In this document: positions 47,034-55,238 of the stretch, piece after piece
Position numbering within the stretch: the first letter of the stretch is position 1
Layout of the letters: each line of letters opens with the position of its first letter
Source of the DNA: Radicibacter daui
GTDB taxonomy: Bacteria; Pseudomonadota; Alphaproteobacteria; Radicibacterales; Radicibacteraceae
Assembly: GCA_030657355.1 (NCBI GenBank)
Contig: CP131056.1
Location: 1,508,501-1,572,500, forward strand
Direction: 5' to 3'
Length of the DNA: 64,000 nucleotides
Notes under the pieces: generated by a model
Databases searched by the model: none
The model's input: the letters and a program-made list of their open reading frames with translations, nothing else
What the model was told of the DNA's origin: nothing
Program-made: the position numbers and the translations under genes

Positions 47034-47552
47034 TGCCAGACGGCCTGTAAGCCGGGTTCTGTCCGCTGCCCGTTGCCGGGCAGGGGATGGCCATTCATCT
47101 GGGGTGCCTGTCGCCAGTCACCTCGTGCAACCAACCCGGGCGGCGGCTCGAAAATATGCCTTGTCCGGGTACTTTCCCGCCGTTGCCGGCGGGAGATGCC
47201 CGTCCTGCCGCCCCTATTCGGTCTTGCTCCCGGTGGGGTTTAGCCTGCCACCCACGTTACCGCGGGTGCGGTGCGCTCTTGCCGCACCGTTTCGCCCTTA
47301 CCTGCAGGCAAGGCCCCCGAAAGGGCCGCGCGTACAGGCGGTTTGATTTCTGTGCCACTTTCCCTGGGGTCGCCCCCGCCAGGCGTTACCTGGCACCGTA
47401 TTTCCGTGGAGCCCGGACTTTCCTCACCGCCTTTCGGCAGCGCGGCCATCCGGCCATCTGGCGCCGGTCTGATAGACCGGGGGCGCGGCCGTGTCAAACC
47501 CGCCCGGCGACTGGCCGGAAGGGGCAGGCAGTCCGACCGGCTGGCAAGCTCC
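47034..47552 (-). ncRNA. rnpB: RNase P RNA, class A
   Basis: Catalytic RNA that removes 5' leaders from pre-tRNAs. On the minus strand the universal segments occur in order: GAGGAAAGTCCGGGCTCC (around 47426-47408), GTGCCAGGTAACGCCTGG, ACAGAAATCAAACCGCC and GGTAAGGGCGAAACGGTGCGG. AAGAGCGCACCG, GGAGCAAGACCGAATAGGG, AGATGAATGGCC and the 3' ACAGAACCCGGCTTACAGGCC follow. The ends are approximate: TGCCAG near 47547 can pair with CTGGCA at 47034-47039 as helix P1, and TTTTT follows. The total of about 515 nt is longer than the usual 380-430. The extra length is partly 5' of the first conserved core, where a GGTCT/AGACC hairpin is added. Confidence 0.93.
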
Positions 47553-47741
47553 ACCGGCCAACCCCTACCGGATTGTATGGGGTGCTTAACCATATTTTCA
47601 TGCCGCCCATTGTATGCAAGATCAGTTTAGGGGTTGGTTTTGCCCTGTGCCTCATGTTAGCAAAAAGCGCGACTCGTGAGATTCATTACCCTTTATGGCG
47701 ATGAACCCGGGCCGATGCTTAAGGCGGAAAAAGGGATCGAG

Positions 47742-48266
47742 ATGGCACGTCAGGCCGGGTTCACCCTGCGCGCACTGCGCACGGTTGCTGCATTTGCTGC
47801 AGTTGCAGGCATCTCCTTCCAGGCATCCGCCACGCAGCTGTGTGCGACGCCCTCGCTGGAAGGCCACCTCTCCACCCGGCTCCTGCAAACAGAACTGATG
47901 GTCGCCGCCATCTATTGTGGCAGCAGCACCCACTACAACAGCTTCGTGCGCTCCTACAGCGACCAGCTCGTCGAAGCCGGCGAAAAGCTGCGTGGTCTGT
48001 TTGCCAGCGTCTACGGCTCAAAGCAGGCGCCGCGCGCCTGGGATACCTTCCTTACCAATCTCGCCAATGAAGCGGCGAAGCGCTCCTATGACGAGCGCTC
48101 TTTCTGCGCGCGCACCGACGCCATGTTCACCGCGCTCGACAGCGGTGAGGTGCGCGATCTGATGCATTTTGCCGAGGCGATGCCCTTTACCGACCGCCAC
48201 AGCGTGCCCGCCTGCACCACCGTGGCCCAGGCCGATCTTCCGCCCGCGGCGGCCAAGAAGAACTGA
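47742..48266 (+). CDS. Hypothetical secreted protein with four cysteines
   Basis: 174 residues; I do not recognise the family. The N-terminus is a Sec signal peptide (basic MARQAGFTLRALR, hydrophobic AAFAAVAGISFQ, likely cleavage after ASA at residue 30). The mature protein is helical-looking and has exactly four cysteines (LCATP, IYCGSS, SFCART, PACTT), which could make two disulfides in the periplasm. AAGGGA upstream supports the ATG at 47742. It is monocistronic, followed by a strong terminator. Confidence 0.7.
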   Translation: MARQAGFTLRALRTVAAFAAVAGISFQASATQLCATPSLEGHLSTRLLQTELMVAAIYCGSSTHYNSFVRSYSDQLVEAGEKLRGLFASVYGSKQAPRAWDTFLTNLANEAAKRSYDERSFCARTDAMFTALDSGEVRDLMHFAEAMPFTDRHSVPACTTVAQADLPPAAAKKN

Positions 48267-48286
48267 GACTTTCCCAAGCCATCCCA

Positions 48287-48329
48287 AAACGACAAACGGC
48301 GCTCCGGTTCGGGGCGCCGTTTGTCGTTT
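48287..48329. terminator. Bidirectional intrinsic terminator
   Basis: AAACGACAAACGGCGC / GCGCCGTTTGTCGTTT is a perfect 16-bp stem between the convergent secreted-protein and djlA-like genes, with A/T-rich stem ends serving both strands. Confidence 0.85.
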
Positions 48330-48347
48330 GGCTCTACGGGATTGCCG

Positions 48348-49094
48348 TCAGAGGCCGCGCGCCTTGCGCACCTGCTCCCAGGCGGCATTGATGGTCGCCA
48401 TCTTTTCCGTCGCCAACATGACGGCTTCTTCCGGCAGGCCCTGGGCGATCAGCTGGTCGGGGTGATGCTCGCGCACCAGCGCGCGGTAAGCGCTGCGTGC
48501 CGTCTCGTTGCTGGCTGCGGGATCGATACCGAGAATGACATAGGGGTCAGCCTTGTCCGGCCCCATATGGCCGGCGCGGATACGGTGCCACTCGCTGCCG
48601 GAAAAGCCGAAGATGTGGGCCACCGCCTCAAGATAGGAAAGTTCGGCCGGCCGCACCGTGCCATCGGCCTTGGCGATGTAGAACAGCCCGTCCAGCAATT
48701 CTTCCAGCACCGCCGGGCGGCCTTTCAGCAGCCGGGCCAGCTGGTGGGCATAGGGCTCGAAGCCGCGCGCATCGCGTTTGGCGATGTCGAACACGCGCGC
48801 CACATTGGCGGTCTCTTCCGGCGGCACGCGGAACACCTGCTTGAAGGCCGCTACCTCGTCGCGCGTTACATAGCCATCCACCTTCGCCATCTTGGCGCCG
48901 AGGGCGATGACGCCGATGGTAAAGGCTATCTTGCGTGTCGGATCGTCGGCCGCCTCGTCGGGGTTTGCGGCTTCAAGTTCCGGCGCGACATAGGCATCAT
49001 AGGCATGACCCGCCAGCGCTCCCAGCAGGAGGCCAAGCGGCCCACCCAGCGCGAAGCCGACACCGCCGCCCACAATCTTGCCCCAGATAGTCAT
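48348..49094 (-). CDS. djlA: DjlA-like membrane-anchored DnaJ co-chaperone (TerB and J domains)
   Basis: 248 residues. The N-terminal glycine-rich hydrophobic segment (GKIVGGGVGFALGGPLGLLLGALAGHAYD) is read as a membrane anchor. A TerB-like helical domain follows (IGVIALGAKMAKVDGYVTRDEV), and a C-terminal J domain has HPD at 211-213. This order is that of DjlA, which stimulates the DnaK ATPase at the inner membrane. Confidence 0.85.
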   Translation of the reverse strand: MTIWGKIVGGGVGFALGGPLGLLLGALAGHAYDAYVAPELEAANPDEAADDPTRKIAFTIGVIALGAKMAKVDGYVTRDEVAAFKQVFRVPPEETANVARVFDIAKRDARGFEPYAHQLARLLKGRPAVLEELLDGLFYIAKADGTVRPAELSYLEAVAHIFGFSGSEWHRIRAGHMGPDKADPYVILGIDPAASNETARSAYRALVREHHPDQLIAQGLPEEAVMLATEKMATINAAWEQVRKARGL

Positions 49095-49233
49095 TTTGCT
49101 CCCATCCCGGCCGGGCGGCCGGCTTGCCTTTCAAGGGCCCCTGTTTGTACGGGCGGAACATTATCGGCCCCGGAAGCATTTCGGAAGTCGGGACGGGCAT
49201 ACTCCTGAGATCACAAAATGGAGAGCGGCGGGA

Positions 49234-50244
49234 ATGATGGGCGTAAACTGGAGGGGATGGCTGGTGGCCGGCCTTGCCGTGCTGTCGGTAGCGGGTCTTG
49301 CCGCGCGCGCCGCGGCGGAGCCGGGGGAAAGCGGTGTCTGGACCTTTGGCGTCGATAACGACGTGTTGAACGGCGCCGACGACAATTATTCCAACGGGCT
49401 GCGGGTTTCCTACACGACCGCGGAAAATGACGTGCCGGACTGGCTGTTTTCCGCCGCCCAGTATGTGCCGATGTTCAAGACAACGGGCGACCTCAGGGCC
49501 CAGTTCGATCTCGGGCAGAACATCTTCACCCCTCACGATATTACCGACCCCAACCCGCCGACCACGGACCGGCCCTATGCCGGCTGGACCTATGTCGGTG
49601 CCGGCCTTGCCTCAGAAAGCGACGGCCGGCTGGATCGTCTCTACATGGATATCGGCATGGTCGGCCCTGCGTCGGGCGCCGAATGGGTACAGAAGAACTG
49701 GCACCGGACCTTCGGCTTCAACAAGCCGATGGGCTGGGACACCCAGCTTAAGAACGAACCCGGTGTCATTCTGGGTTACGAGCGCGACTGGAGCCTGCGC
49801 TCCGGCAAGGGGCCGCTGGGCATGGAAGCCGAGGCTCTGCCCTTTGTCGGCGGTGCGGTGGGTAACATCTACGATTACGCCTCGACCGGCGTCACCTTCC
49901 GCTTCGGCGCGGATATTCCCGATGATTACGGCCCGCCGCTGGTGCGCCCCAGCCGCACCGGCTCGGACTGGTTTGCCGCCGACCGGGCCAGCCCCGTGGG
50001 ATGGTATTTTTTTGCCGGCGTCGAAGGGCGCGCAGTGGCGCGGGATATTTTCCTCGACGGCAACACCTTCGCCGACAGCCGCAGCGTCTACAAAAACAAC
50101 TATGTCGGCTCGCTGCAGTTCGGCGGTGCCATTACCTTCCGTCAGACCCGCATCTCGCTGACGCAGATCGTGCGCACCCGCGAGTTCAAGGGGCAGCCGG
50201 AACCTGACAGCTTCCTCTCCCTCGCGGTCTCGACCCGGTTCTGA
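49234..50244 (+). CDS. Lipid A deacylase LpxR family (DUF2219) outer-membrane protein
   Basis: 336 residues. Signal peptide of about 28 residues (WLVAGLAVLSVAGLAARAAA). The mature start TFGVDNDVLNGADDNYSNG matches the LpxR/DUF2219 N-terminal motif (Asn, Asp and Ser/Thr of the active site). A His in WHRTFGF is in the position of the catalytic His, and the C-terminus ends in aromatic Phe (AVSTRF), as beta-barrels do. LpxR removes the 3'-acyloxyacyl chain of lipid A. That activity here is inferred. The start ATG at 49234 or 49237 follows GAGAGCGGCGGG. Confidence 0.8.
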   Translation: MMGVNWRGWLVAGLAVLSVAGLAARAAAEPGESGVWTFGVDNDVLNGADDNYSNGLRVSYTTAENDVPDWLFSAAQYVPMFKTTGDLRAQFDLGQNIFTPHDITDPNPPTTDRPYAGWTYVGAGLASESDGRLDRLYMDIGMVGPASGAEWVQKNWHRTFGFNKPMGWDTQLKNEPGVILGYERDWSLRSGKGPLGMEAEALPFVGGAVGNIYDYASTGVTFRFGADIPDDYGPPLVRPSRTGSDWFAADRASPVGWYFFAGVEGRAVARDIFLDGNTFADSRSVYKNNYVGSLQFGGAITFRQTRISLTQIVRTREFKGQPEPDSFLSLAVSTRF

Positions 50245-50250
50245 TCCGGG

Positions 50251-50502
50251 TCAGTGCGCATCGACCAGGGCGCGCAGGGCCGGGTCGCGCACCTCGAGCA
50301 GGTCAAAGAGGCCAAGCGCCCGCAGCGCCGGCAGGGCCTCGATGATGTCGAGGCGGGCGTCGTCGCGTTCTTCTGCCGTGCTGGCCGGGGCGGCCAGGAT
50401 ACGAGCATTGGCAAGGAAGGCGCCGACGCTGCCCTTGCGGATGGTTACGCCATCCAGCTGCACCTCGTTCAGGCCGTCCGGCAAAATATCCTCGGCACGC
50501 AT
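50251..50502 (-). CDS. Hypothetical protein, 83 residues
   Basis: A small soluble acidic protein (MRAEDILPDGLNEVQLDG...), family not recognised. The start at 50502 has AAAGGA 8 bp upstream; longer in-frame extensions run through DNA with no coding character. It is convergent with the LpxR-like gene (6-bp gap) and divergent from the AraC regulator. The C-terminal half (ALPALRALGLFDLLEVRDPALRAL) is a likely amphipathic helix region. Confidence 0.6.
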   Translation of the reverse strand: MRAEDILPDGLNEVQLDGVTIRKGSVGAFLANARILAAPASTAEERDDARLDIIEALPALRALGLFDLLEVRDPALRALVDAH

Positions 50503-50631
50503 TGGAAAGTCCTTTCTGGATGTTGACGTCACGGCGGCTTCAGTGCCGCGCCTGACGTTTGCCCGACTTTTGTAGGCCCTTGCTGCTGGCGCTGCTAAGC
50601 TATCGCGGCCATTCAATAGTGCGATCGCGCC

Positions 50632-51423
50632 ATGTCCGCTTCTTCTCCTGCTGGCCGGGTCTTGCCCCCTCTTGCCGCTGCCGCCCCCATTCTGGTGACG
50701 ACGGGCGCCCAGCCGATGCAGCGCATTACCGAGCGGCATAGCCATGCCCAGGGTCAGCTGCTGGGGGCTAGCCGCGGGCTTCTTTCTGTCGGTACGGAAG
50801 CCGGTCTTTCTGTCGTGCCGGCAACGCATGCGGTCTGGGTGCCGCCGCACCATCCGCATTCCTTGCGTTCGCACGGGGCCTTTGAAGGCTGGAGTGTCTA
50901 TGTGGCCGAAGCAGCCTGCGCCGGGCTGCCCGGCGAGCCGAGAACGGTGCGTATGTCAGAGCTGATGCGCGCGGCTGTAAAGCGGGCAGCGGGTTGGCCA
51001 GCGGGCGAGGGTTTGACGGCGGCCGGGCACAGGCTTGCCGCCGTGATGCTTGACGAGATTGCCCAGCTTGAGCCGGAGAGCTTCAGCCTGCCGCTGCCAC
51101 AGGAAGCCCGGCTGCTGCGCCTTGCCGAAGCCCTGGCTGCGGACCCGGCAAGCGAGGCGGGGCTTGAGGAATGGGCGGCCTTTGCCGGCCTGTCGCCGCG
51201 CACGGTCAGCCGGCATTTTGTCAGCGAGACGGGCTTCAGCTTCACCGCGTGGCGGCAGCGCCTGCGGCTTATCCGCTCGCTGGAAATGCTGGCAGAAGGT
51301 CTTCCGGTCACCACCGTTGCCATTGATCTTGGTTACAGCAGCGTCAGCGCCTTTATCGCGCTCTTCCGGCGCAGCTTCGGGCAGACGCCGGCGGCCTATC
51401 GCCGCCAGCTGGCTGCCGGGTAG
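50632..51423 (+). CDS. AraC-family transcriptional regulator
   Basis: 263 residues. The N-terminal cupin-like arm (ITERHSHAQGQLLGASRG, VWVPPHHPHSLRSHG) is a ligand-sensing domain. The C-terminal double helix-turn-helix carries LEEWAAFAGLSPRTVSRHF and GLPVTTVAIDLGYSSVSAFIALFRRSFGQTPAAYRR. The convergent MFS transporter gene three bases away is the likely target, a common arrangement for AraC regulators with drug exporters. Confidence 0.88.
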   Translation: MSASSPAGRVLPPLAAAAPILVTTGAQPMQRITERHSHAQGQLLGASRGLLSVGTEAGLSVVPATHAVWVPPHHPHSLRSHGAFEGWSVYVAEAACAGLPGEPRTVRMSELMRAAVKRAAGWPAGEGLTAAGHRLAAVMLDEIAQLEPESFSLPLPQEARLLRLAEALAADPASEAGLEEWAAFAGLSPRTVSRHFVSETGFSFTAWRQRLRLIRSLEMLAEGLPVTTVAIDLGYSSVSAFIALFRRSFGQTPAAYRRQLAAG

Positions 51424-51426
51424 GGC

Positions 51427-52665
51427 TCAGGCGCGGGCCGGGGTGTCGAGATGGCGCGCCTGGCGCAGCTGCGGGAAGCCACGCGCCCAGAGCAATGCCA
51501 CCAGCACGGTGCCGATGCCGCCGATGACGATGGCGGGCAGCACGCCGAACAGCGAGGCTGACATGCCGGCGCGGAACTCGCCCAGTTCGTTGGAAGCGCC
51601 GATGAAGACGCCGTTGACGGCGTTCACCCGTCCGCGCACCGCATCCGGGGTCCAGAGCTGGATCAGCGTCTCGCGCACTGCCACGCTCACCATGTCGCTG
51701 GCGCCCATCACCAGAAGGGAGGCGATGGAAATCCAGCCGGTGGTGGAGAGGCCGAAAACGACGGTCGCAAGGCCGAACAGGGTGACACCGGAAAACATGA
51801 TGATACCGGCATGGTCGCGGATCGGTCGGATGGACAGCCACGCCGCCATGGCGAGGGCGCCGATGCCGGGGGCGGCACGCAGCATGCCGAGACCCCAGGG
51901 GCCGGCATGCAGCACGTCGCGGGCAACGGCCGGCAGCAGCGCCGTTGCGCCACCGAGCAGCACGGCAAAAAGGTCGAGCGAGATGGCGCCGAACACCACC
52001 TTTTCACTCCACACGAAACGGAAGCCGGCGACGACAAGGCCCCAGCCCTGCGGTTCGTCGCTACGGATCAGTTTCGGCAGGCTGAGCAGCGGGATGGTGA
52101 TGGCGGCGACAGCGAACAGCACCAGCGCGCTCATATAGGCAACCGGCGCGGAAAGGCCGTAGAGCAGGCCGCCCGCAACCGGCCCGGCGATGGCCGCCAG
52201 CTGCCAGGCCGAGCTCGACATGGTGATGGCGTTGGAAAGGGCCTGCGGCGGCACGAGGCTGACGACGATGGACGAGGAGGCGGGGCCGAAGAAGGCGCGC
52301 GCCACGCCGAACACGGCAAGCAGCGCATAGACGATCCACAGCGCCGGCAGGCCGGTCAGCGCAAAGAAGAATAGCACGCCGGCACAGGCCGCCTCGATGC
52401 CCATGCAGATCGCCATGATCCAGCGGCGGTTAAAATGATCGGCAATCGTGCCGGTCACCAGCACCAGCAGCACGGAGGGCAGAAACTGCACAAGGCCGAT
52501 GAGCCCGAGATCGAAGGGGTCGCGCGTCAGGTCATAAACCTGCCAGGCGATGGCTACCGCGAGGATCTGCGTGGCAAAGGCGCCGGCAATGCGCGAGATC
52601 CAGTAGATGGTGAAGTTGCGATAGTGAAAGGCCGAGCGGGAGACGGCGGTATCGGGGGCGGTCAT
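51427..52665 (-). CDS. MFS transporter, EntS-like/MFS_3 family
   Basis: 412 residues with about 10-12 hydrophobic segments. The N-terminus FRNFTIYWISRIAGAFATQILAVAIAWQVYDLTRDPFDLGLIGLVQFLP-like region and the cytoplasmic loop DHFNRRWIM are typical of MFS_3 exporters such as EntS. Substrate unknown; siderophores or drugs are the family range. It shares only a 3-bp gap with the AraC regulator gene. Confidence 0.85.
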   Translation of the reverse strand: MTAPDTAVSRSAFHYRNFTIYWISRIAGAFATQILAVAIAWQVYDLTRDPFDLGLIGLVQFLPSVLLVLVTGTIADHFNRRWIMAICMGIEAACAGVLFFFALTGLPALWIVYALLAVFGVARAFFGPASSSIVVSLVPPQALSNAITMSSSAWQLAAIAGPVAGGLLYGLSAPVAYMSALVLFAVAAITIPLLSLPKLIRSDEPQGWGLVVAGFRFVWSEKVVFGAISLDLFAVLLGGATALLPAVARDVLHAGPWGLGMLRAAPGIGALAMAAWLSIRPIRDHAGIIMFSGVTLFGLATVVFGLSTTGWISIASLLVMGASDMVSVAVRETLIQLWTPDAVRGRVNAVNGVFIGASNELGEFRAGMSASLFGVLPAIVIGGIGTVLVALLWARGFPQLRQARHLDTPARA

Positions 52666-52818
52666 CTGGGGTCCGGAGGCGTCCCTGAAGGACGCGGTTA
52701 TCTGAAAAATCGAGCCTTAAGGACGCCTGCGGGCGCAGCCTGTCAAGGCGCCTTGCATCAATGTCGACAAAGTGTGGCGGCCTTGCCGCAACTGTGAATG
52801 ACGGTCGAGCTCTGTCGG

Positions 52819-52838
52819 TTAGGAAAAATTTCCCCTAA
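52819..52838. promoter_or_regulatory. AT-rich palindrome upstream of the tailspike-like gene
   Basis: TTAGGAAAAATTTCCCCTAA has TTAGG/CCTAA arms and an inner GGAAA/TTTCC symmetry. It lies in a 289-bp spacer between the MFS and tailspike-like starts that otherwise shows no gene. It may be an operator; no regulator can be assigned. Confidence 0.3.
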
Positions 52839-52954
52839 GAACATTTGGTGAACAAGTAGATTTATCACCCTAGCTTGAACGAGCACACGGGGGCGCCGGA
52901 CTTGCCGCTTCAGCTTGATGGCACCGCGTGTCTTTCTCAAGAAAGGTGTTGACG

Positions 52955-55033
52955 ATGAGTGTTGATCCTATTGGCGTTTATGGCCTTTTGTCCGGGATTT
53001 CCTGGAAGGCGCCGGTCGATGTGGCGACGGTCGGTCCCATATTTCTTTCGGGTGTCCAGGACATCGACGGCGTGACCGGCACCGAAAATCAGAGTGTTCT
53101 GGTGTGGCGGCAGGAAGACCCGCTGGAGAATGGCATCTACTGGCAGCAGCCTGGAATGTGGGTGCGCCGTACGGACGCTGACGGCCCGCGCGATTTCACA
53201 ACCGGCAGCCGGTTCGTCTGTCTGGGTGGTGCTGCAAATGGCAACCGCCAGTTCAAGGTCACGACAGCGACACTGCCGGTGGCTCCTGGCATCAATCCGC
53301 TGAATTTTGCTGTGGATCAGATTAACTGGGGCGGCAAGACCAGTGTGAAGGATGTCGCGACCCTGCGCCTGAATACCGAGATGGCGGCCAATATTTTTGT
53401 GCAGGGCTACTACGAAATCGGTGATGGCGGTGGCGGGCAGTTCTCGCTCGATCCGGCGGATGTAACGTCCGCAGACAACGGCGTCACCGTCATCGTCGAT
53501 GCGATGGGTAATCGCTGGAAGCGCGAGTTGAATGGCACGGTTCTCAGTGTGCTTCATGCTGGCGCCCGAAATGACGGCAGTGTCGACGCCGTTGGCGCGT
53601 TTGCTGCGGCTCTCGCGACGGGGGTGACGCAACTCCACATTCCGGCCGGTACTTACCGGTTTGATTCCACGCTCATCATTGGCGCCGTCGGCTCCGCCTG
53701 GCCGATGCTCACGGGCGAGGGCATGCGCAGCACCTTCATCGACGCGACCAGCCACACTGGCCCGGCCGTCCATTTCAACCAGACCAAGGGTTCAGGCGGT
53801 GGCTACGGTGGCGGTCTCGCCGATCTTTCCATTCTCGGCAGCAATGGCGTCAAGCTGTTGGATCGCACGCAAACTCTCACAGCCGGGGGCATCCTCCCTT
53901 TCAACATGCTGTTTCAGCGCGTGGCGGTTCGTATGGTCGGCGTAACGTCACCCGGCATTGCGTTCGACTTCGCCAAGCTGGCCCGGAGCCGGGTGGAGGA
54001 TTGTAACGCCGATGCTCCGAATGTCGGGCTTCTGCTGGTCGGCTGCGAGGACAACGCCATCACTGGCTTCACCGTTAGAGGGTTTTCCGGCTACGCTATC
54101 TATGAGCGTTCCTGCGGCACGCTGGGGCGGCAGAACCGGTTCTCAGGCTGTAATCTGATCGCCAACGAGGATGCGTCGGCTACCTACTTCAAGGCGGCAT
54201 CGCAAAGCGTGATCATGGCCTCGTCCTACATCCGCACGTCGCCCTGCTCGTCAGTCTTCGATTTCTCGCATGTCGATGAACCGGACTGGTTTGGCGAAAA
54301 TTTGCCGGCCTCTCCGTCTTTCATCGATCTGGCAGGAGTCGAAGCGGTCATCGGCTCCAACGCATCGGATTTTGCCTATCGTGTCGATGTCTCCGAGGCG
54401 CGCTATATCCGCATCGAGCCGGTCCGTATGCCGGGGGGCAGCGATGTGCTTGCCATCTTCACTGATGCCTCCGGCATTCCCTATGAAACTGGCATTCCTG
54501 CCATTGTGGGTTCCGACTATCGGGAAATTATCCTGGGCGACATCAATGAGGCCTTCGGCAGCCAGTGGCAGGCCTATCGATCCGGTTCTTCGATCGCCTA
54601 TCAGGGCGGGCTCTGTTTTACGACCGGTACTCTTGCGGCCCTGCCGATGTCGTTCCAGAACGATCAGGCACTGGTTGACGGGATTCGTCTCAACTTGCCG
54701 GCGGAACTCGACACTTCGGCCACTGTTCAGTTCATCGCGCCTGCCAGCAATCCCTCTGCCGTGTATCTGGCGCCGGGGACGACCTATACGCTGGAGGTCT
54801 ATGCCCGTACACGATCGCCGGACGGCGATACGCTCAACGCCAGCTTGAGCTGGTTCGAAACCGCGTGGTCGGGTTCGTCTCCGCAGGCACTTTCCCTGAG
54901 TGATTCAGTCCAGAAGTTCACCTTCACGGCGACGACACCTGCCGTTCCGTTCGCGAACGAAGGGGTTCGTTTCTCGCGCGGCACCAACAACGGTGTGATC
55001 GAGATCTACCAAGTACGAATTCTCTATTCGTGA
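52955..55033 (+). CDS. Phage tailspike/tail-fibre-like protein with pectate-lyase-type beta-helix
   Basis: 692 residues from the ATG at 52955 (AAAGG upstream). Residues about 15-110 have the tail-fibre repeat layout (SGVQDIDGVTGTENQSVLVW, ENGIYWQQPGMWVRRTDADG) seen in phage fibres as VLVKxQTxxxENGIY...TRATDAD. The centre has the tailspike beta-helix entry (VLHAGARNDGSVDAVGAFAAAL, LHIPAGTYRFDSTLIIG) followed by helix coils such as NAITGFTVRGFSGYAIYE. The C-terminal about 170 residues look like a beta-sandwich (carbohydrate-binding-like). No signal peptide and no other phage gene nearby. It may be a glycan-binding or depolymerase protein acquired from a phage; enzyme activity is not shown. Confidence 0.75.
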   Translation: MSVDPIGVYGLLSGISWKAPVDVATVGPIFLSGVQDIDGVTGTENQSVLVWRQEDPLENGIYWQQPGMWVRRTDADGPRDFTTGSRFVCLGGAANGNRQFKVTTATLPVAPGINPLNFAVDQINWGGKTSVKDVATLRLNTEMAANIFVQGYYEIGDGGGGQFSLDPADVTSADNGVTVIVDAMGNRWKRELNGTVLSVLHAGARNDGSVDAVGAFAAALATGVTQLHIPAGTYRFDSTLIIGAVGSAWPMLTGEGMRSTFIDATSHTGPAVHFNQTKGSGGGYGGGLADLSILGSNGVKLLDRTQTLTAGGILPFNMLFQRVAVRMVGVTSPGIAFDFAKLARSRVEDCNADAPNVGLLLVGCEDNAITGFTVRGFSGYAIYERSCGTLGRQNRFSGCNLIANEDASATYFKAASQSVIMASSYIRTSPCSSVFDFSHVDEPDWFGENLPASPSFIDLAGVEAVIGSNASDFAYRVDVSEARYIRIEPVRMPGGSDVLAIFTDASGIPYETGIPAIVGSDYREIILGDINEAFGSQWQAYRSGSSIAYQGGLCFTTGTLAALPMSFQNDQALVDGIRLNLPAELDTSATVQFIAPASNPSAVYLAPGTTYTLEVYARTRSPDGDTLNASLSWFETAWSGSSPQALSLSDSVQKFTFTATTPAVPFANEGVRFSRGTNNGVIEIYQVRILYS

Positions 55034-55083
55034 GCGATTGACCCCGGCCTCTGGCCGTTAAGGCCATGAAGTTCTCAACAGAG

Positions 55084-55121
55084 CGCCCCGCCCGCCTCCA
55101 ATGCGGGTGGGGTGTTTTGTT
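55084..55121 (+). terminator. Intrinsic terminator after the tailspike-like gene
   Basis: CGCCCCGCCCGC / GCGGGTGGGGTG (one G-T pair) with a 7-nt loop is followed by TTTTGTTG, about 50 bp after the stop. Confidence 0.8.
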
Positions 55122-55238
55122 GCGGGAGATAAAATGACGGTAGCCGGTAGGGGGCGATTACGCTTTAAAGGTCGTCATGCCGGCTTTTTTCTCTCGTATG
55201 ATTTTGCGCAGTGCCCTGCCGATGCGGCGTTTCGGCCT

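Noticed and set aside
46465-47094. Two minus-strand open frames in the dcw leader region
   Set aside because: No ribosome sites, no recognisable protein features, and they cross the MraZ repeats and the start of the RNase P RNA.
47087-47704. Plus-strand open frames across the rnpB locus
   Set aside because: The region is a structural RNA gene on the minus strand; the frames are incidental.
52955-55033. Prophage remnant
   Set aside because: Only one phage-like gene is present; no integrase, capsid, terminase or attachment repeats are visible within the neighbouring 10 kb.
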